Below, piece after piece: positions 24,434-34,203 of a stretch of DNA of 64,000 bases. The stretch is from Kaistella chaponensis. Its GTDB lineage: Bacteria > Bacteroidota > Bacteroidia > Flavobacteriales > Weeksellaceae. The position numbers and the translations under genes are program-made. The stretch spans positions 62,001 to 126,000 of the forward strand of contig NZ_FTOI01000002.1 in NCBI RefSeq assembly GCF_900156725.1, in the 5' to 3' direction. Under the pieces are notes generated by a model that saw only the letters and a list, made by a program, of their open reading frames with translations, made no database searches and was not told the origin of the DNA. Each line of letters starts with the position of its first letter. The stretch's first letter is position 1.

Positions 24434-26065
24434 TTATTTCTTAATAAATTTAAAAGATTGAATGCCGTCTGAAGTTTTAATCGAAATAATATAATTGGCA
24501 GAAGGCAAATGACTGATGTTGATGTCTTTTTTGTATTCTGTCATAATCAATTTCCCGGCAAGATCGAAAACAAATACTTTTTCGATGTCGCGTTTCGTAG
24601 TTTTAATGTGAATGAAATCGGTGGCTGGATTCGGATATACGACCAAACCACTCTGTACTTCATCAGTCGCTAATTCCTTTACCAAAGTGACCGGTTCGCG
24701 GTAAAAAGAAATCTCCATTAACTCTTTTGGTAGTTGTTCAAACGTGTATGCTTCACAAGTATAGGTTGCATAATCATCGTCTTGTACACTGTTGATGTTG
24801 TAATTTTCTGTCGTGGCGGTGGTTTTTTCACTCAGGTTTTTGAACCAAGTGAACTGATATTCATCCCCAGAAAGCGATTGTGGCAAGGAAACCGTGCTCC
24901 CAATAGAAGCATTTATTGTTTTTATTTCATCATATCGCTGCGGCGAATAAGTGAAATCTGCCATTGCTTTATTTTTAAGGATAAAGTTTTTGATATCCTG
25001 CCTAGAAAATCTGTTGTTATCCAGAAAAGTTAATGCCGGAATTGTTTCTGGAATTTCCCCCGAAAGTTGGTTGCCAATCAAAGAAATCATTTGTAATTGA
25101 TTCAGTTGAAGCAATTGGCTTGGGAAATTTCCGACGATTAAATTTTTATCGAGATAAATTTGCTCAAGGTTTTTTAAAACCAATAAAGATTCAAAACCTC
25201 CGGAGATTTGATTATCGGAAAAATTAAGATGAACCAATTTGTTGAGTTGCGATAATTCTGTGGGGAAACTTGCAATTTGATTGGAAGCCAAGGAAAGCCA
25301 CTCCAGATTTTTCAGATTTGCAAGGGTAGAGGAATAATTGGTAGAAAAAAGATTGTGACTTACGTTCAAAGCAGTGAGCGCGGTTAAGCTCGAAAGTTCG
25401 GTAGGAATTTTGGTCAGTTGATTTCCCGATAAATTCAATTCAGATAAATTAATCAGTGTTGATAAATTGCTGAAATTCTGGGAAATTGTATTGTTGCTTA
25501 AATTGAGAACTTTTAAATTTGTTAATGTTGAAATCTTTTGTGGAACAGCGTTTAAGCCAATATGGGATAAATCTAAAACTTGCAGCGCTGGAAAATATTG
25601 CAACAAATTATCGATATCAGAAAAAACAAATTGATTATTTCCGAGGGAAATTTCTTTTAAATTAAAAAGGGGTAAAATGGTATTCGCAGGATCGCCTGTT
25701 AATCGGTTATTGCTAATATCTAACCGCACCAAATTGGTGTTTGAAGAAAGAGAAGACGGCACTTCGCCAACCAATTGGTTGGAACTCAAATCGAGTTTTT
25801 GTAGTTTTGGCAATGAGGATAATAAAGTGGGGAAATTGCCTTTCAAAGCGTTTCCGCGAAGGTTGATTTCGATAACGTTGCCATTTTTTATTTTGATACC
25901 ATACCAGAATTTAGGATCCTTGTCTAGGTCCCAAGTTTGGCTCCACTGTTCCCCGGAAGTTGTGGCATACAGGTTAACCAGCGCGGCTCTTTCTGCAAAC
26001 GGAATACTGTATTGCTGCGAAAAAAAGAGTTGCGAAATCAATAAAAGGAATAAAAATTTCTTCAC
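24434..26065 (-). CDS. Leucine-rich-repeat protein secreted by T9SS
   Basis: A 543-residue surface or secreted protein. A signal peptide (KKFLFLLLISQLFFSQ) is followed by an LRR_N-like cap (LVNLYATTSGEQWSQTW) and about 13 leucine-rich repeats of 22-24 residues (LQKLDLSSNQLVGEVPSSL; LKVLNLSNNTISQNFSNL), then an Ig-like domain at residues about 385-450 (YQFTWFKNLSE, YATYTCEAYTFE) and a T9SS type A tail (VYPNPATDFIHI, SFKFIKK). The first repeats with LxGxxP are of the plant-like LRR type. It probably binds proteins or glycans outside the cell; the ligand is unknown. Confidence 0.93.
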   Translation of the reverse strand: MKKFLFLLLISQLFFSQQYSIPFAERAALVNLYATTSGEQWSQTWDLDKDPKFWYGIKIKNGNVIEINLRGNALKGNFPTLLSSLPKLQKLDLSSNQLVGEVPSSLSSNTNLVRLDISNNRLTGDPANTILPLFNLKEISLGNNQFVFSDIDNLLQYFPALQVLDLSHIGLNAVPQKISTLTNLKVLNLSNNTISQNFSNLSTLINLSELNLSGNQLTKIPTELSSLTALTALNVSHNLFSTNYSSTLANLKNLEWLSLASNQIASFPTELSQLNKLVHLNFSDNQISGGFESLLVLKNLEQIYLDKNLIVGNFPSQLLQLNQLQMISLIGNQLSGEIPETIPALTFLDNNRFSRQDIKNFILKNKAMADFTYSPQRYDEIKTINASIGSTVSLPQSLSGDEYQFTWFKNLSEKTTATTENYNINSVQDDDYATYTCEAYTFEQLPKELMEISFYREPVTLVKELATDEVQSGLVVYPNPATDFIHIKTTKRDIEKVFVFDLAGKLIMTEYKKDINISHLPSANYIISIKTSDGIQSFKFIKK

Positions 26066-26087
26066 TAAATGGTGTTTTTTTGAGATA

Positions 26088-26095
26088 CAAATATA
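26088..26095 (-). promoter_or_regulatory. -7 promoter box of the LRR gene
   Basis: The minus strand reads TATATTTG, matching TAnnTTTG, 22 nt before the start codon. A -33 TTG was not seen. Confidence 0.45.
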
Positions 26096-26173
26096 TATTA
26101 AAAGTTGGTATTTGAAATAAAACTTTTAAAATTCGCATATTTGCGAAACGAAGGCCAAAATTTATAGCTATTT

Positions 26174-27547
26174 ATGAAGAAGTATGTTTTCTTATCGATT
26201 GCAATTGTTTTAATTTATTTTTTTCAATCATTCTATAATGCGACCGGCGGAATCGGCGCAGACAGTCTTTCCTATTTTGGGATCGCTTCAGATTTGCCGG
26301 GATTGGAGACGAATCTTTTTCCGTTGGGTTTTCCGGTAGTGATTGAATTTTTTCACAAGATTTTTGGTGATTATTTCTGGTCTTCGAAAATGCTCAATAT
26401 TTCGATGGTCATCACTATCTTGCTATTTTCCTATTTCAGAAAATTTTATTTTAAAGAAACGGTTCTGCTCTTTGGGGGTAAAACGCTATTTTTTGCATTG
26501 AACTGGGCTGCTTCCGAAGGTTTATTTGTTTTTATACTCTATTTTTTGATCTATTTATTTCATCAAAGATTTCAGAATCAGATTAAGTCAAAGTTTTTTA
26601 TAATTTTTGCTTCCTTATTATTTATTCTTCTTTTTTCTGTACGCTATTCCGGGATTTATATATTTCTTGGATTTGGAGTTTTTTGGATGATAATGTTTTT
26701 GAAAAATAAATTTACTCCTTTAAATAGGGATTTTTTTAAAGTGCTATTATTTAGCGGATCTGGGATTTTGGCTTATTTAATTTTTAATCAATATATATAT
26801 GGTAGTTTCACGGGAGAAAATCTTCGTGGTGCTCCTGCTCAATATTATGCGGTCTATATTTTACGCGATGTTCTTGGAGTGATTAACGTTGTGGATCCTT
26901 TCATTGCGATAAAACCTGCTTCCAACAGTGTCGTAAGTATTGCCTTCCAAGTTTGTTTAATGTTGGTTGATTTAATGTTGCTTCGGTATTTTATTAAATT
27001 AGTTCGAAAGAAAAAAAATGTTATTAATTTTGATTTTCATCGTTTAATTTGGGTTGTATCGGGTGTTTATGCGATTGCTTTGTTCATTTCTGGCTATTTT
27101 CAGCAAATTGAAGAAATGAATGTAAGAATGCTTGCTGCTGCGAATTTCTGTTTGTTTTTCTCCTTTTTAATTATTTATTTTAAAGATTTAAAATCTGATC
27201 GCTTTATATTTAGATTAGGATGTTTTTTTCTGTTGTTTTTAACAGGTTATAGTTTAAAAATGCCTTCAAATTATTTTAATAATAGAAAACAGATTGAAGT
27301 TCAGATGCCAAAATTCAGCCATAAAAAATATTTATATAATAACGAAAGAGGAGGGGAAGAATCACTCACTACTTATCATGTTCCGATTATCAAGAAAACG
27401 TTTCAATATAAACACACCAGCAATCAAAAAGGTGATGTTAAACATTCTATAGCGGGAACAATTAATCCTCAGATCAAATGGTTAAAGTACGACACCATTA
27501 AAGATAAGAGTCAGGTTTTGTACACTTCCGAAATAATTTTGAAATAA
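26174..27547 (+). CDS. Multi-pass membrane protein, GT-C glycosyltransferase-like
   Basis: A 457-residue integral membrane protein with about ten hydrophobic segments and a soluble, Lys-rich C-terminal 80 residues. After the first helix comes GGIGADSLSYFGIASDL, an acidic loop of the kind that carries the catalytic Asp in GT-C enzymes (ArnT/PMT-like, GT39/GT83), followed by FPLGFPVVIEFFHKIFGD. This supports, but does not prove, a lipid-linked sugar transferase role. It is read towards rpsL but has no sugar-pathway neighbours. A partial promoter-like CATATTTG lies 30 nt upstream. Confidence 0.72.
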   Translation: MKKYVFLSIAIVLIYFFQSFYNATGGIGADSLSYFGIASDLPGLETNLFPLGFPVVIEFFHKIFGDYFWSSKMLNISMVITILLFSYFRKFYFKETVLLFGGKTLFFALNWAASEGLFVFILYFLIYLFHQRFQNQIKSKFFIIFASLLFILLFSVRYSGIYIFLGFGVFWMIMFLKNKFTPLNRDFFKVLLFSGSGILAYLIFNQYIYGSFTGENLRGAPAQYYAVYILRDVLGVINVVDPFIAIKPASNSVVSIAFQVCLMLVDLMLLRYFIKLVRKKKNVINFDFHRLIWVVSGVYAIALFISGYFQQIEEMNVRMLAAANFCLFFSFLIIYFKDLKSDRFIFRLGCFFLLFLTGYSLKMPSNYFNNRKQIEVQMPKFSHKKYLYNNERGGEESLTTYHVPIIKKTFQYKHTSNQKGDVKHSIAGTINPQIKWLKYDTIKDKSQVLYTSEIILK

Positions 27548-27595
27548 ATTTCTCTCGCTGAATGCTGCAATTTTTTATTAATTAAATATTTATGA

Positions 27596-27625
27596 TTGTA
27601 GGTTTAAAAATTATTCCTATTTTTG
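27596..27625 (+). promoter_or_regulatory. Promoter of the str operon (rpsL-rpsG-fusA-rpsJ)
   Basis: TTG at 27596-27598, 19-nt spacer, TATTTTTG at 27618-27625: a full Bacteroidota promoter 25 nt before rpsL. The short leader leaves little room for an RNA regulator. Confidence 0.8.
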
Positions 27626-27649
27626 CACCCTAAAATAAAAAGCAATTTA

Positions 27650-28063
27650 ATGCCTACTATTCAACAATTAGTTAGAAAAGGAAGAGTCGCACTTACCAAG
27701 AAGAGTAAATCGGCTGCCCTTGATTCATGTCCACAAAGACGAGGTGTATGTACAAGAGTATATACAACTACTCCTAAGAAACCTAACTCTGCACTTAGAA
27801 AAGTTGCAAGGGTAAGACTTTCAAACGGTAAAGAGATCAACGCCTATATCCCGGGCGAAGGACATAATCTTCAAGAGCACTCGATAGTATTGGTACGCGG
27901 AGGAAGGGTGAAAGACCTACCGGGAGTACGTTATCACATTGTTCGTGGAGCTTTGGACACCGCAGGTGTAGCTGGAAGAACTCAAAGAAGATCTAAGTAT
28001 GGAGCTAAAAGACCAAAACCAGGTCAAGCTGCTGCAGCACCAGCAAAAGGTAAGAAAAAGTAA
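27650..28063 (+). CDS. rpsL: Small ribosomal subunit protein S12
   Basis: S12 (137 residues) shapes the decoding centre. [12 protein letters not shown] at 27650 is the canonical start; the open frame from 27623 begins with TTG inside the promoter and is rejected. The streptomycin-relevant segments [17 protein letters not shown] and [16 protein letters not shown] are intact, with Lys at the positions equal to E. coli K42 and K87 (TTPKKPN, RVKDLPG). The C-terminus carries an Ala/Lys tail ([10 protein letters not shown]). First gene of the str operon. Confidence 0.98.
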   Translation: MPTIQQLVRKGRVALTKKSKSAALDSCPQRRGVCTRVYTTTPKKPNSALRKVARVRLSNGKEINAYIPGEGHNLQEHSIVLVRGGRVKDLPGVRYHIVRGALDTAGVAGRTQRRSKYGAKRPKPGQAAAAPAKGKKK

Positions 28064-28088
28064 TCATTAATTTTTAAGAAACGAAACA

Positions 28089-28565
28089 ATGAGAAAGACA
28101 AAAGCGAAAAAAAGACCGTTGTTACCCGATCCAAAATTTAATGATCAACTGGTAACAAGATTTGTAAACAATTTGATGTTTGATGGTAAAAAATCAATCG
28201 CATTCAAAATATTCTATGATGCAATGGATATCGTAGAAGCAAAAAAAGGAGAAAACGAAAAAGATTCATTGGAAATCTGGAAAGATGCTTTAACTAACGT
28301 AATGCCGCACGTAGAAGTACGTTCACGCAGAATCGGTGGTGCAAACTTCCAAATTCCTATGCCAATTAGAGCTGATAGAAAAATTTCTATGGCAATGAAA
28401 TGGTTAATCAAATATTCTACAGCAAGAAACGATAAATCGATGGCGCAGAAATTAGCTTCTGAAGTTATCGCTGCTGCAAAAGAAGAAGGTGCTGCGTACA
28501 AGAAGAAAACAGACACTCACAGAATGGCTGAAGCGAACAAAGCATTTTCACACTTTAAATTCTAA
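28089..28565 (+). CDS. rpsG: Small ribosomal subunit protein S7
   Basis: S7 (158 residues) nucleates assembly of the 30S head and contacts the E site. Typical stretches: [57 protein letters not shown] and [14 protein letters not shown]. It lies 25 nt behind rpsL and 6 nt ahead of fusA in the str operon. Confidence 0.98.
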   Translation: MRKTKAKKRPLLPDPKFNDQLVTRFVNNLMFDGKKSIAFKIFYDAMDIVEAKKGENEKDSLEIWKDALTNVMPHVEVRSRRIGGANFQIPMPIRADRKISMAMKWLIKYSTARNDKSMAQKLASEVIAAAKEEGAAYKKKTDTHRMAEANKAFSHFKF

Positions 28566-28571
28566 TCTGAA

Positions 28572-30689
28572 ATGAGTAGAGATCTTAAATTTACAAGAAA
28601 TATTGGTATTGCTGCGCACATTGATGCCGGTAAAACTACCACTACAGAAAGAATTTTATTCTATACAGGGGTAAATCACAAAATTGGTGAAGTTCACGAT
28701 GGTGCTTCTACAATGGACTGGATGGAGCAAGAAGCAGAAAGAGGTATTACTATTACTTCTGCTGCAACTACTTGTTCTTGGAATTTCCCTACAGACCAAG
28801 GTAAAAAATTACCAGAAAGCAAACCTTACCATTTCAACATTATCGATACACCAGGACACGTTGACTTCACCGTAGAAGTTAACAGATCTTTGAGAGTATT
28901 AGATGGATTGGTATTTCTTTTCTCTGCAGTAGATGGAGTAGAGCCTCAGTCTGAAACAAACTGGAGACTTGCTGACAACTATAAAGTAGCGAGAATGGGA
29001 TTCGTAAACAAAATGGACCGTCAAGGTGCTGACTTCCTTAACGTGGTAAACCAGGTTAAGACAATGTTAGGATCAAATGCAGTTCCAATCGTTTTACCAA
29101 TCGGTGCTGAAGAAGATTTCAAAGGTGTTGTAGACTTGATCAAAAACAGAGCAATCGTTTGGGATGAAGCTGGACAAGGTGCTACTTTCGAAGTAGTTCC
29201 AATTCCTGAAGACATGAAAGCTGAAGTTCTTGAATACAGAGAGAAATTAGTTGAAGCAGTTGCAGATTATGATGATACTTTGATGGAGAAATTCTTCGAA
29301 GATCCAGATTCAATTTCTGAAGACGAAATCAACGAAGCGCTTAGAAAAGCAACAATCGATTTATCTATTATCCCAATGACTTGTGGTTCTTCATTTAAGA
29401 ATAAAGGGGTACAGTTCATGTTGGATGCAGTATGTAAATATTTGCCTTCACCATTAGATAAAGATGATATTAAAGGTACAGACCCAAGAACAGATCTTGA
29501 GGTATCAAGAAAACCAGACGTAAAAGAGCCTTTCGCGGCTTTAGCATTTAAGATTGCTACCGATCCTTTCGTAGGAAGACTGGCATTCTTCAGAGCATAC
29601 TCTGGAAGATTAGATGCAGGTTCTTATATCTTGAACACCCGTTCAGGAGATAAAGAAAGAATCTCAAGAATTTACCAAATGCACGCTAACAAGCAGAATC
29701 CTGTAGATTATATTGAAGCAGGTGATATTGGTGCAGCGGTAGGTTTTAAATCGATCAAAACTGGTGATACAATGTGTGATGAGAAAAACCCGATCATTCT
29801 AGAATCCATGGTTTTCCCTGATCCAGTAATTGGTATCGCTGTAGAACCTAAAACTAAGGCAGATCAGGATAAAATGGGTAACGCTCTAGCTAAATTAGCT
29901 GAAGAAGATCCTACTTTCCAGGTTAAGACTGACGAAGCTTCTGGTCAAACGATTATCTCAGGAATGGGTGAACTTCACCTTGATATTCTTGTAGATCGTA
30001 TGAGAAGAGAATTTAAAGTTGAAGTTAACCAAGGAGAGCCTCAAGTAGAATACAAAGAAAATCTTACGATGGCTGCTAATCACAGAGAAGTTTACAAAAA
30101 GCAATCTGGTGGTCGTGGTAAATTTGCTGATATTGTTTTCGAATTGGCTCCAGCTGATGACAACAAACCAGGTTTAGAATTCATCAATGAAATCAAAGGT
30201 GGTAACGTTCCTAAAGAATTTGTTCCATCTGTAGAAAAAGGATTCAAAGCAGCAATGAAGAACGGTCCTTTGGCTGGTTTTGAAGTTGAAGGTATTAAAG
30301 TTACTCTTAAAGACGGATCTTTCCACCCGGTAGATTCTGATGCATTATCTTTCGAATTGGCTGCTAAAATGGGCTTCAAAGAAGCTGGTAAAAAAGCTAA
30401 ACCTGTAATCATGGAACCAATCATGAAAATTGAAGTGGTAACTCCAGAAGAATACATGGGAGATATTGTAGGTGACCTTAACAAAAGAAGAGGTTCTGTA
30501 AACGGTATGGATGATCGTAACAATGCGAAAGTAATCAAAGGATTCGTTCCACTTTCAGAAATGTTTGGTTATGTAACTACTCTTAGAACACTTTCTTCAG
30601 GTAGAGCTTCATCTTCTATGGAATTTGAAAAATACGAACCGGCACCATCTAACGTTGCAGAAGCAATTATTGCAAAAGCAAGAGGTTAA
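28572..30689 (+). CDS. fusA: Elongation factor G
   Basis: EF-G, the GTPase that drives translocation, 705 residues. G-domain motifs are [12 protein letters not shown] (G1), the [10 protein letters not shown] switch [10 protein letters not shown] (G3) and [10 protein letters not shown] (G4), followed by domains II-V (ending [36 protein letters not shown]). The length is usual. Genus-typical order rpsL-rpsG-fusA is followed directly by rpsJ; tuf is not present here, in line with its location elsewhere in Bacteroidota. Confidence 0.98.
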   Translation: MSRDLKFTRNIGIAAHIDAGKTTTTERILFYTGVNHKIGEVHDGASTMDWMEQEAERGITITSAATTCSWNFPTDQGKKLPESKPYHFNIIDTPGHVDFTVEVNRSLRVLDGLVFLFSAVDGVEPQSETNWRLADNYKVARMGFVNKMDRQGADFLNVVNQVKTMLGSNAVPIVLPIGAEEDFKGVVDLIKNRAIVWDEAGQGATFEVVPIPEDMKAEVLEYREKLVEAVADYDDTLMEKFFEDPDSISEDEINEALRKATIDLSIIPMTCGSSFKNKGVQFMLDAVCKYLPSPLDKDDIKGTDPRTDLEVSRKPDVKEPFAALAFKIATDPFVGRLAFFRAYSGRLDAGSYILNTRSGDKERISRIYQMHANKQNPVDYIEAGDIGAAVGFKSIKTGDTMCDEKNPIILESMVFPDPVIGIAVEPKTKADQDKMGNALAKLAEEDPTFQVKTDEASGQTIISGMGELHLDILVDRMRREFKVEVNQGEPQVEYKENLTMAANHREVYKKQSGGRGKFADIVFELAPADDNKPGLEFINEIKGGNVPKEFVPSVEKGFKAAMKNGPLAGFEVEGIKVTLKDGSFHPVDSDALSFELAAKMGFKEAGKKAKPVIMEPIMKIEVVTPEEYMGDIVGDLNKRRGSVNGMDDRNNAKVIKGFVPLSEMFGYVTTLRTLSSGRASSSMEFEKYEPAPSNVAEAIIAKARG

Positions 30690-30706
30690 TCTTAAACTAA
30701 ATTAAA

Positions 30707-31012
30707 ATGTCACAAAGAATCAGAATAAAATTAAAATCTTACGATTACAATTTGGTAGATAAATCTGCTGAGAAAATCGTTAGAACGGTAAAAGCAACAG
30801 GTGCCATTGTAAATGGACCAATTCCTTTGCCAACAAATAAGAGAATCTTTACTGTGTTAAGATCTCCGCACGTAAACAAAAAAGCTAGAGAGCAGTTTCA
30901 ATTATCTGCACACAAAAGATTGATGGATATCTATTCATCTTCTTCTAAAACTGTAGATGCGTTAATGAAATTAGAACTTCCTTCTGGAGTTGACGTAGAA
31001 ATTAAAGTGTGA
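30707..31012 (+). CDS. rpsJ: Small ribosomal subunit protein S10
   Basis: S10 (101 residues), also the NusB partner NusE in antitermination. Starts [18 protein letters not shown] and contains [20 protein letters not shown] and [20 protein letters not shown]. It closes the str operon, 17 nt after fusA, and is followed by a strong terminator, whereas in most bacteria it opens the S10 operon directly before rplC. Here rplC is 7 kb away. Confidence 0.98.
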   Translation: MSQRIRIKLKSYDYNLVDKSAEKIVRTVKATGAIVNGPIPLPTNKRIFTVLRSPHVNKKAREQFQLSAHKRLMDIYSSSSKTVDALMKLELPSGVDVEIKV

Positions 31013-31040
31013 TAAATTTGCACTTTGCGATAATTATAGA

Positions 31041-31072
31041 AATCCGTTCTCGAAAGAGAGCGGATTTTTTTT
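31041..31072 (+). terminator. Rho-independent terminator after rpsJ
   Basis: AATCCGTTCTC pairs with GAGAGCGGATT around a GAAA loop, followed by T8. It separates the str operon from the rest of the ribosomal cluster. Confidence 0.92.
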
Positions 31073-31140
31073 GCGATGTCCTACCTGAATGCTCTATCTC
31101 TAAGGAGCCACAAGATTTAGTCTTCGATCCATGATCAGTC

Positions 31141-31211
31141 GCGCTCTCCACTATATCTTTTTCTTTTTTCTTTAAAAAAAAAGAAAAAGGATGCCGTTTC
31201 GATCACGGCTA
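31141..31211 (-). repeat. Intergenic repeat family B, copy 2 (inverted, diverged)
   Basis: On the minus strand it reads TAGCCGTGATCGAAACGGCA at the start and GATATAGTGGAGAGCGC at the end, matching copy 1 at 22996-23110; the middle is an A/T hairpin (CTTTTTCTTTTTTCTTTA facing AAAAAGAAAAAGG). The gene-free stretch 31013-31482 otherwise shows only the terminator and, from 31212 on, AT-rich DNA with no supported feature. Confidence 0.65.
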
Positions 31212-31482
31212 GAAATGAATTCCGTATGATCAACACCAAACGCTTTCTGGCTTTCACTGATTTATAGGAATTTCGGCTTCCGGTAGATCATCGAAAAAAT
31301 ACTTTTTTTTGGGTATTTTATCTTGGAACTGACAAAAAATTAGAGCATGACTCTTATCTCTTGTTTAAATCTAGTTTTCATATTGGTTTGGTATTTTTTA
31401 TATAAAGAATGCTATTATTTCAATTATTTTTTACAAAACTTATAAATATTGATTGCTTTTGTCGCCTTAAATTTTTAAAAAC

Positions 31483-33720
31483 ATGAAAAAAATTCCTTTC
31501 CTTTTTCTTTTTCTTTCTCTAGCGGCAAATGCACAATGGAGTAAAGCTTCTGATAATGGATCAGTAGTTAGAAAAAGCGATAATTCTGTCTATTATAAAT
31601 TAGACATGAATGCTATTAGAACAAAACTTTCGCAAGCCGCAAAAGTGGGTGAAAGCAAACCCGTAACAATTGAAATCCCAAATGCAGAAGGTGATTTAGA
31701 ACGTTTTGCAGTAAACAGTTTCCCGGTGTTTGATGAAGAAATGTCAAAGCAATATCAACTCGGTTCTTATGTAGGAACAGGCATCGATAATCCTTCAAAA
31801 ATTATTAGATTCAGCGTTTCCCCAAATGATTTTCAATCCATGATGAGTGGTGATGGGAAATTTGAATTTATAGAACCAGCAAACGATGATAAATCAATCT
31901 ATTCACTGCACAGCAAAACAAGCAGAAAAGGAAAAGCATTTGTGTGCAATACCAAAGAAAGTCCAGAATCTGTTTCAAGATTAGAAAAATTAATAGAGGA
32001 AGGTTCCGCTGCAAAAGCAAACAACAGAAAATATCATACGCTAAAACTTGCAATGGCGGTAACCGGAGAATATACCGCTTTTTTTGGAAATACTTCCAAT
32101 GCTGTTGCTCAAATTAATGCAACGATGACTCGTGTAAATGCAGTTTTTGAACAAGAGTTTAATTTGCATCTTAATGTTATTACAGCACCTAATTTAATTT
32201 TTACGAATGCTTCTACAGATCCTTTTAGTCCAGCTGCACAATTTTGCAAATGGAATTATGAATTGATGAATGCTTTGCATGGTGGAACTTTCGGAGTTAC
32301 AGATGCTAGTTTTGATATTGGTCACTTATTTGGTGCGACAGGAGGTGGCGGAAACGCAGGTTGTATTGGTTGCATCGGAAGCAATGATATTTCTACGACT
32401 TCATATACTACTGCATCTGGTGGATGTGGTTACGCTTATATTTCACCAAACAATTACAAAGGGAGTGGAATAACTGCTCCTGCAGATGCATCACCAAAAG
32501 GAGATACTTTTGATATCGATTATGTGGCGCACGAAATGGGGCATCAATTAGGAGATAGTCATACGTACAGTTTTTATGAAACGTACTTAAATAAAGAAAT
32601 GGAGCCAGGTTCTGGTTCTACGATTATGGGTTATGCGGGAATTACTGGTGCAAATACTGATGTTCAGGCTCATTCTGATCCTTATTTTCATAGTGCGAGT
32701 ATCGACCAAGTTCAAGCAGTACTTGCAGCAACTGCGGTAGATGTAGAAACCAATATCACAAACAACACTCCTGTTGTAACTGCAATGCCAACAACGTATA
32801 CCATTCCAAAAAGCACCGCGTTTGTGTTAACTGCTGTTGTAACGGATCCAGATAACAATCCATTAACGTATTGCTGGGAACAAGTGGATTATAGTAGATT
32901 AGCAAATGGTGTTGGAAAAGCTTCAGGAACTGGCGATGGTGCGGCTGCAATTGGAGCAAATACTTCGGGTGGAACTTTCCGTTCCATAGCACCAACTTCG
33001 AATCCTACAAGATATTTTCCAAAATTAGCTACCGTTTTGGGTGGTGCTGTGAAAAATGTTTCTGATTTTGAAGCAGCGTCTTCTGTCGCCAGAACGACCA
33101 ATTTCCGAGTAACTGTACGCGATAATGTTACTGGTGGACAAGCGCAAACTGCTTATGCAAACCAAGTAATCGTGGTTGGTTCTGCGGCTGCATTTACCGT
33201 AAATGCCGCATCTGGAAAAGCAGGAACTCCTCTAAATGTAACTTGGACGGTTTCTGGTACCACTGCTTCACCGTACAACGTGGCCAATGTGAAAATAGAT
33301 TATACGATTGATGGTGGTGCAAATTGGACTGTTCTTTCAGCTTCTACTGCAAATACTGGAACTGCAAGTGTTACTTTCCCGGCTTCATTGGGTGCTTCAA
33401 CTCCTTATGTTCGTGTTTCTGCAATCGGAAATGTGTTTTATGCGGTCAATAAAGTGACTTTAACTGCTGCTGCACTTGCTGCGTCAGAAAATACAAAGGA
33501 TCAAGTTCAAATTTATCCAAATCCTGCAACTGATAAACTTTTCGTTAAAAATATTTCGGCAAAATCAACCTATTCCATTTTTGATGCGACAGGAAGATTG
33601 GTTTCTGAAGGATCAATTGTTGATGGCGAAGTTAACGTTAGTAAATTGGTAAAAGGAACTTATGTGATTTCATTTACGAATGATGGTAATGCTACAAAAA
33701 CCAAATTTATTAAAAAATAA
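31483..33720 (+). CDS. T9SS-secreted reprolysin-like zinc metalloprotease
   Basis: A 745-residue exported protease. After the signal peptide (FLFLFLSLAANAQ) and a propeptide of about 170 residues comes an M12B-like catalytic domain with the zinc motif HEMGHQLGDSH (H350, E351, H354, H360) and the Met-turn STIMGYAG (Met382). Next are Ig/fibronectin-like segments (residues about 430-660, with PVVTAMPTTYTIPKSTAF and GTPLNVTWTVSG) and a T9SS type A tail (IYPNPATDKLFVKN to TKFIKK). It should be released or surface-bound and degrade external proteins. It stands alone in the gap between rpsJ and rplC. Confidence 0.95.
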   Translation: MKKIPFLFLFLSLAANAQWSKASDNGSVVRKSDNSVYYKLDMNAIRTKLSQAAKVGESKPVTIEIPNAEGDLERFAVNSFPVFDEEMSKQYQLGSYVGTGIDNPSKIIRFSVSPNDFQSMMSGDGKFEFIEPANDDKSIYSLHSKTSRKGKAFVCNTKESPESVSRLEKLIEEGSAAKANNRKYHTLKLAMAVTGEYTAFFGNTSNAVAQINATMTRVNAVFEQEFNLHLNVITAPNLIFTNASTDPFSPAAQFCKWNYELMNALHGGTFGVTDASFDIGHLFGATGGGGNAGCIGCIGSNDISTTSYTTASGGCGYAYISPNNYKGSGITAPADASPKGDTFDIDYVAHEMGHQLGDSHTYSFYETYLNKEMEPGSGSTIMGYAGITGANTDVQAHSDPYFHSASIDQVQAVLAATAVDVETNITNNTPVVTAMPTTYTIPKSTAFVLTAVVTDPDNNPLTYCWEQVDYSRLANGVGKASGTGDGAAAIGANTSGGTFRSIAPTSNPTRYFPKLATVLGGAVKNVSDFEAASSVARTTNFRVTVRDNVTGGQAQTAYANQVIVVGSAAAFTVNAASGKAGTPLNVTWTVSGTTASPYNVANVKIDYTIDGGANWTVLSASTANTGTASVTFPASLGASTPYVRVSAIGNVFYAVNKVTLTAAALAASENTKDQVQIYPNPATDKLFVKNISAKSTYSIFDATGRLVSEGSIVDGEVNVSKLVKGTYVISFTNDGNATKTKFIKK

Positions 33721-33741
33721 ATAGCGCTTTTCATTCATACA

Positions 33742-33780
33742 AATGGCTGCTTCACCAAAAAGGAAGCAGCCATTTTTTTT
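33742..33780 (+). terminator. Rho-independent terminator of the metalloprotease gene
   Basis: AATGGCTGCTTC and GAAGCAGCCATT form a 12-bp stem with loop ACCAAAAAG, followed by T8. Confidence 0.95.
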
Positions 33781-33797
33781 TACATTTCGTCACAAAT

Positions 33798-34202
33798 TTA
33801 TTTTACTTTCGTTTCTACAGAAACCGATCCGTCGTCTTTCGAGATGACCAGAATTTTCTGATCGGTCAGTAATTGATATTCTTTGGATTGAAGGTTTTCG
33901 TCGGAGTCATATTGTTCATAATAATTTCCGTTTTTTGTCCACCAAGTTCCTTTTCTATTTATTTTTTGCGTTCTTCCTTTGATCATCAAAATTTCATTTT
34001 TAATAAAAGTTCCATCGGATTTTCTCATGATTTGCCAAGTTTTATTCAAAGGGTTTTTACTGCTTTTAAAAGTTCCGTCCCAAATTCCGATTAGTGATTT
34101 CTCGTGAACTTTATTCTGATCTGTTTTTTGCTGTGCATTATTTCCGGAACTCCATAATAGGGCAAACAAACAATAGAGAAGCGCCCTGATTTTTGTTTTC
34201 AT
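33798..34202 (-). CDS. Small secreted lipocalin-like protein
   Basis: A 134-residue exported protein (signal ends NNAQQ). The sequence LIGIWDGTFKSSKNPLNKTW, followed by FIKNEILMIKG, RKGTWWTKNGNYYEQY and YQLLTDQKILVIS, gives the alternating strands of a small beta-barrel like the bacteroidete lipocalin-like domains. It would be periplasmic. It starts 1 nt after the stop of the upstream TPR-like gene, so the three minus-strand genes 37850-33798 form one operon. Ligand unknown. Confidence 0.78.
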   Translation of the reverse strand: MKTKIRALLYCLFALLWSSGNNAQQKTDQNKVHEKSLIGIWDGTFKSSKNPLNKTWQIMRKSDGTFIKNEILMIKGRTQKINRKGTWWTKNGNYYEQYDSDENLQSKEYQLLTDQKILVISKDDGSVSVETKVK

Positions 34203-34203
34203 T

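Noticed and set aside
24734-26120. Plus-strand frames in the LRR gene
   Set aside because: They follow the repeats of the LRR coding strand and show no independent features.
28214-30538. Minus-strand open frames in rpsG and fusA
   Set aside because: Shadow frames caused by the codon usage of highly expressed genes; the sense frames are certain.
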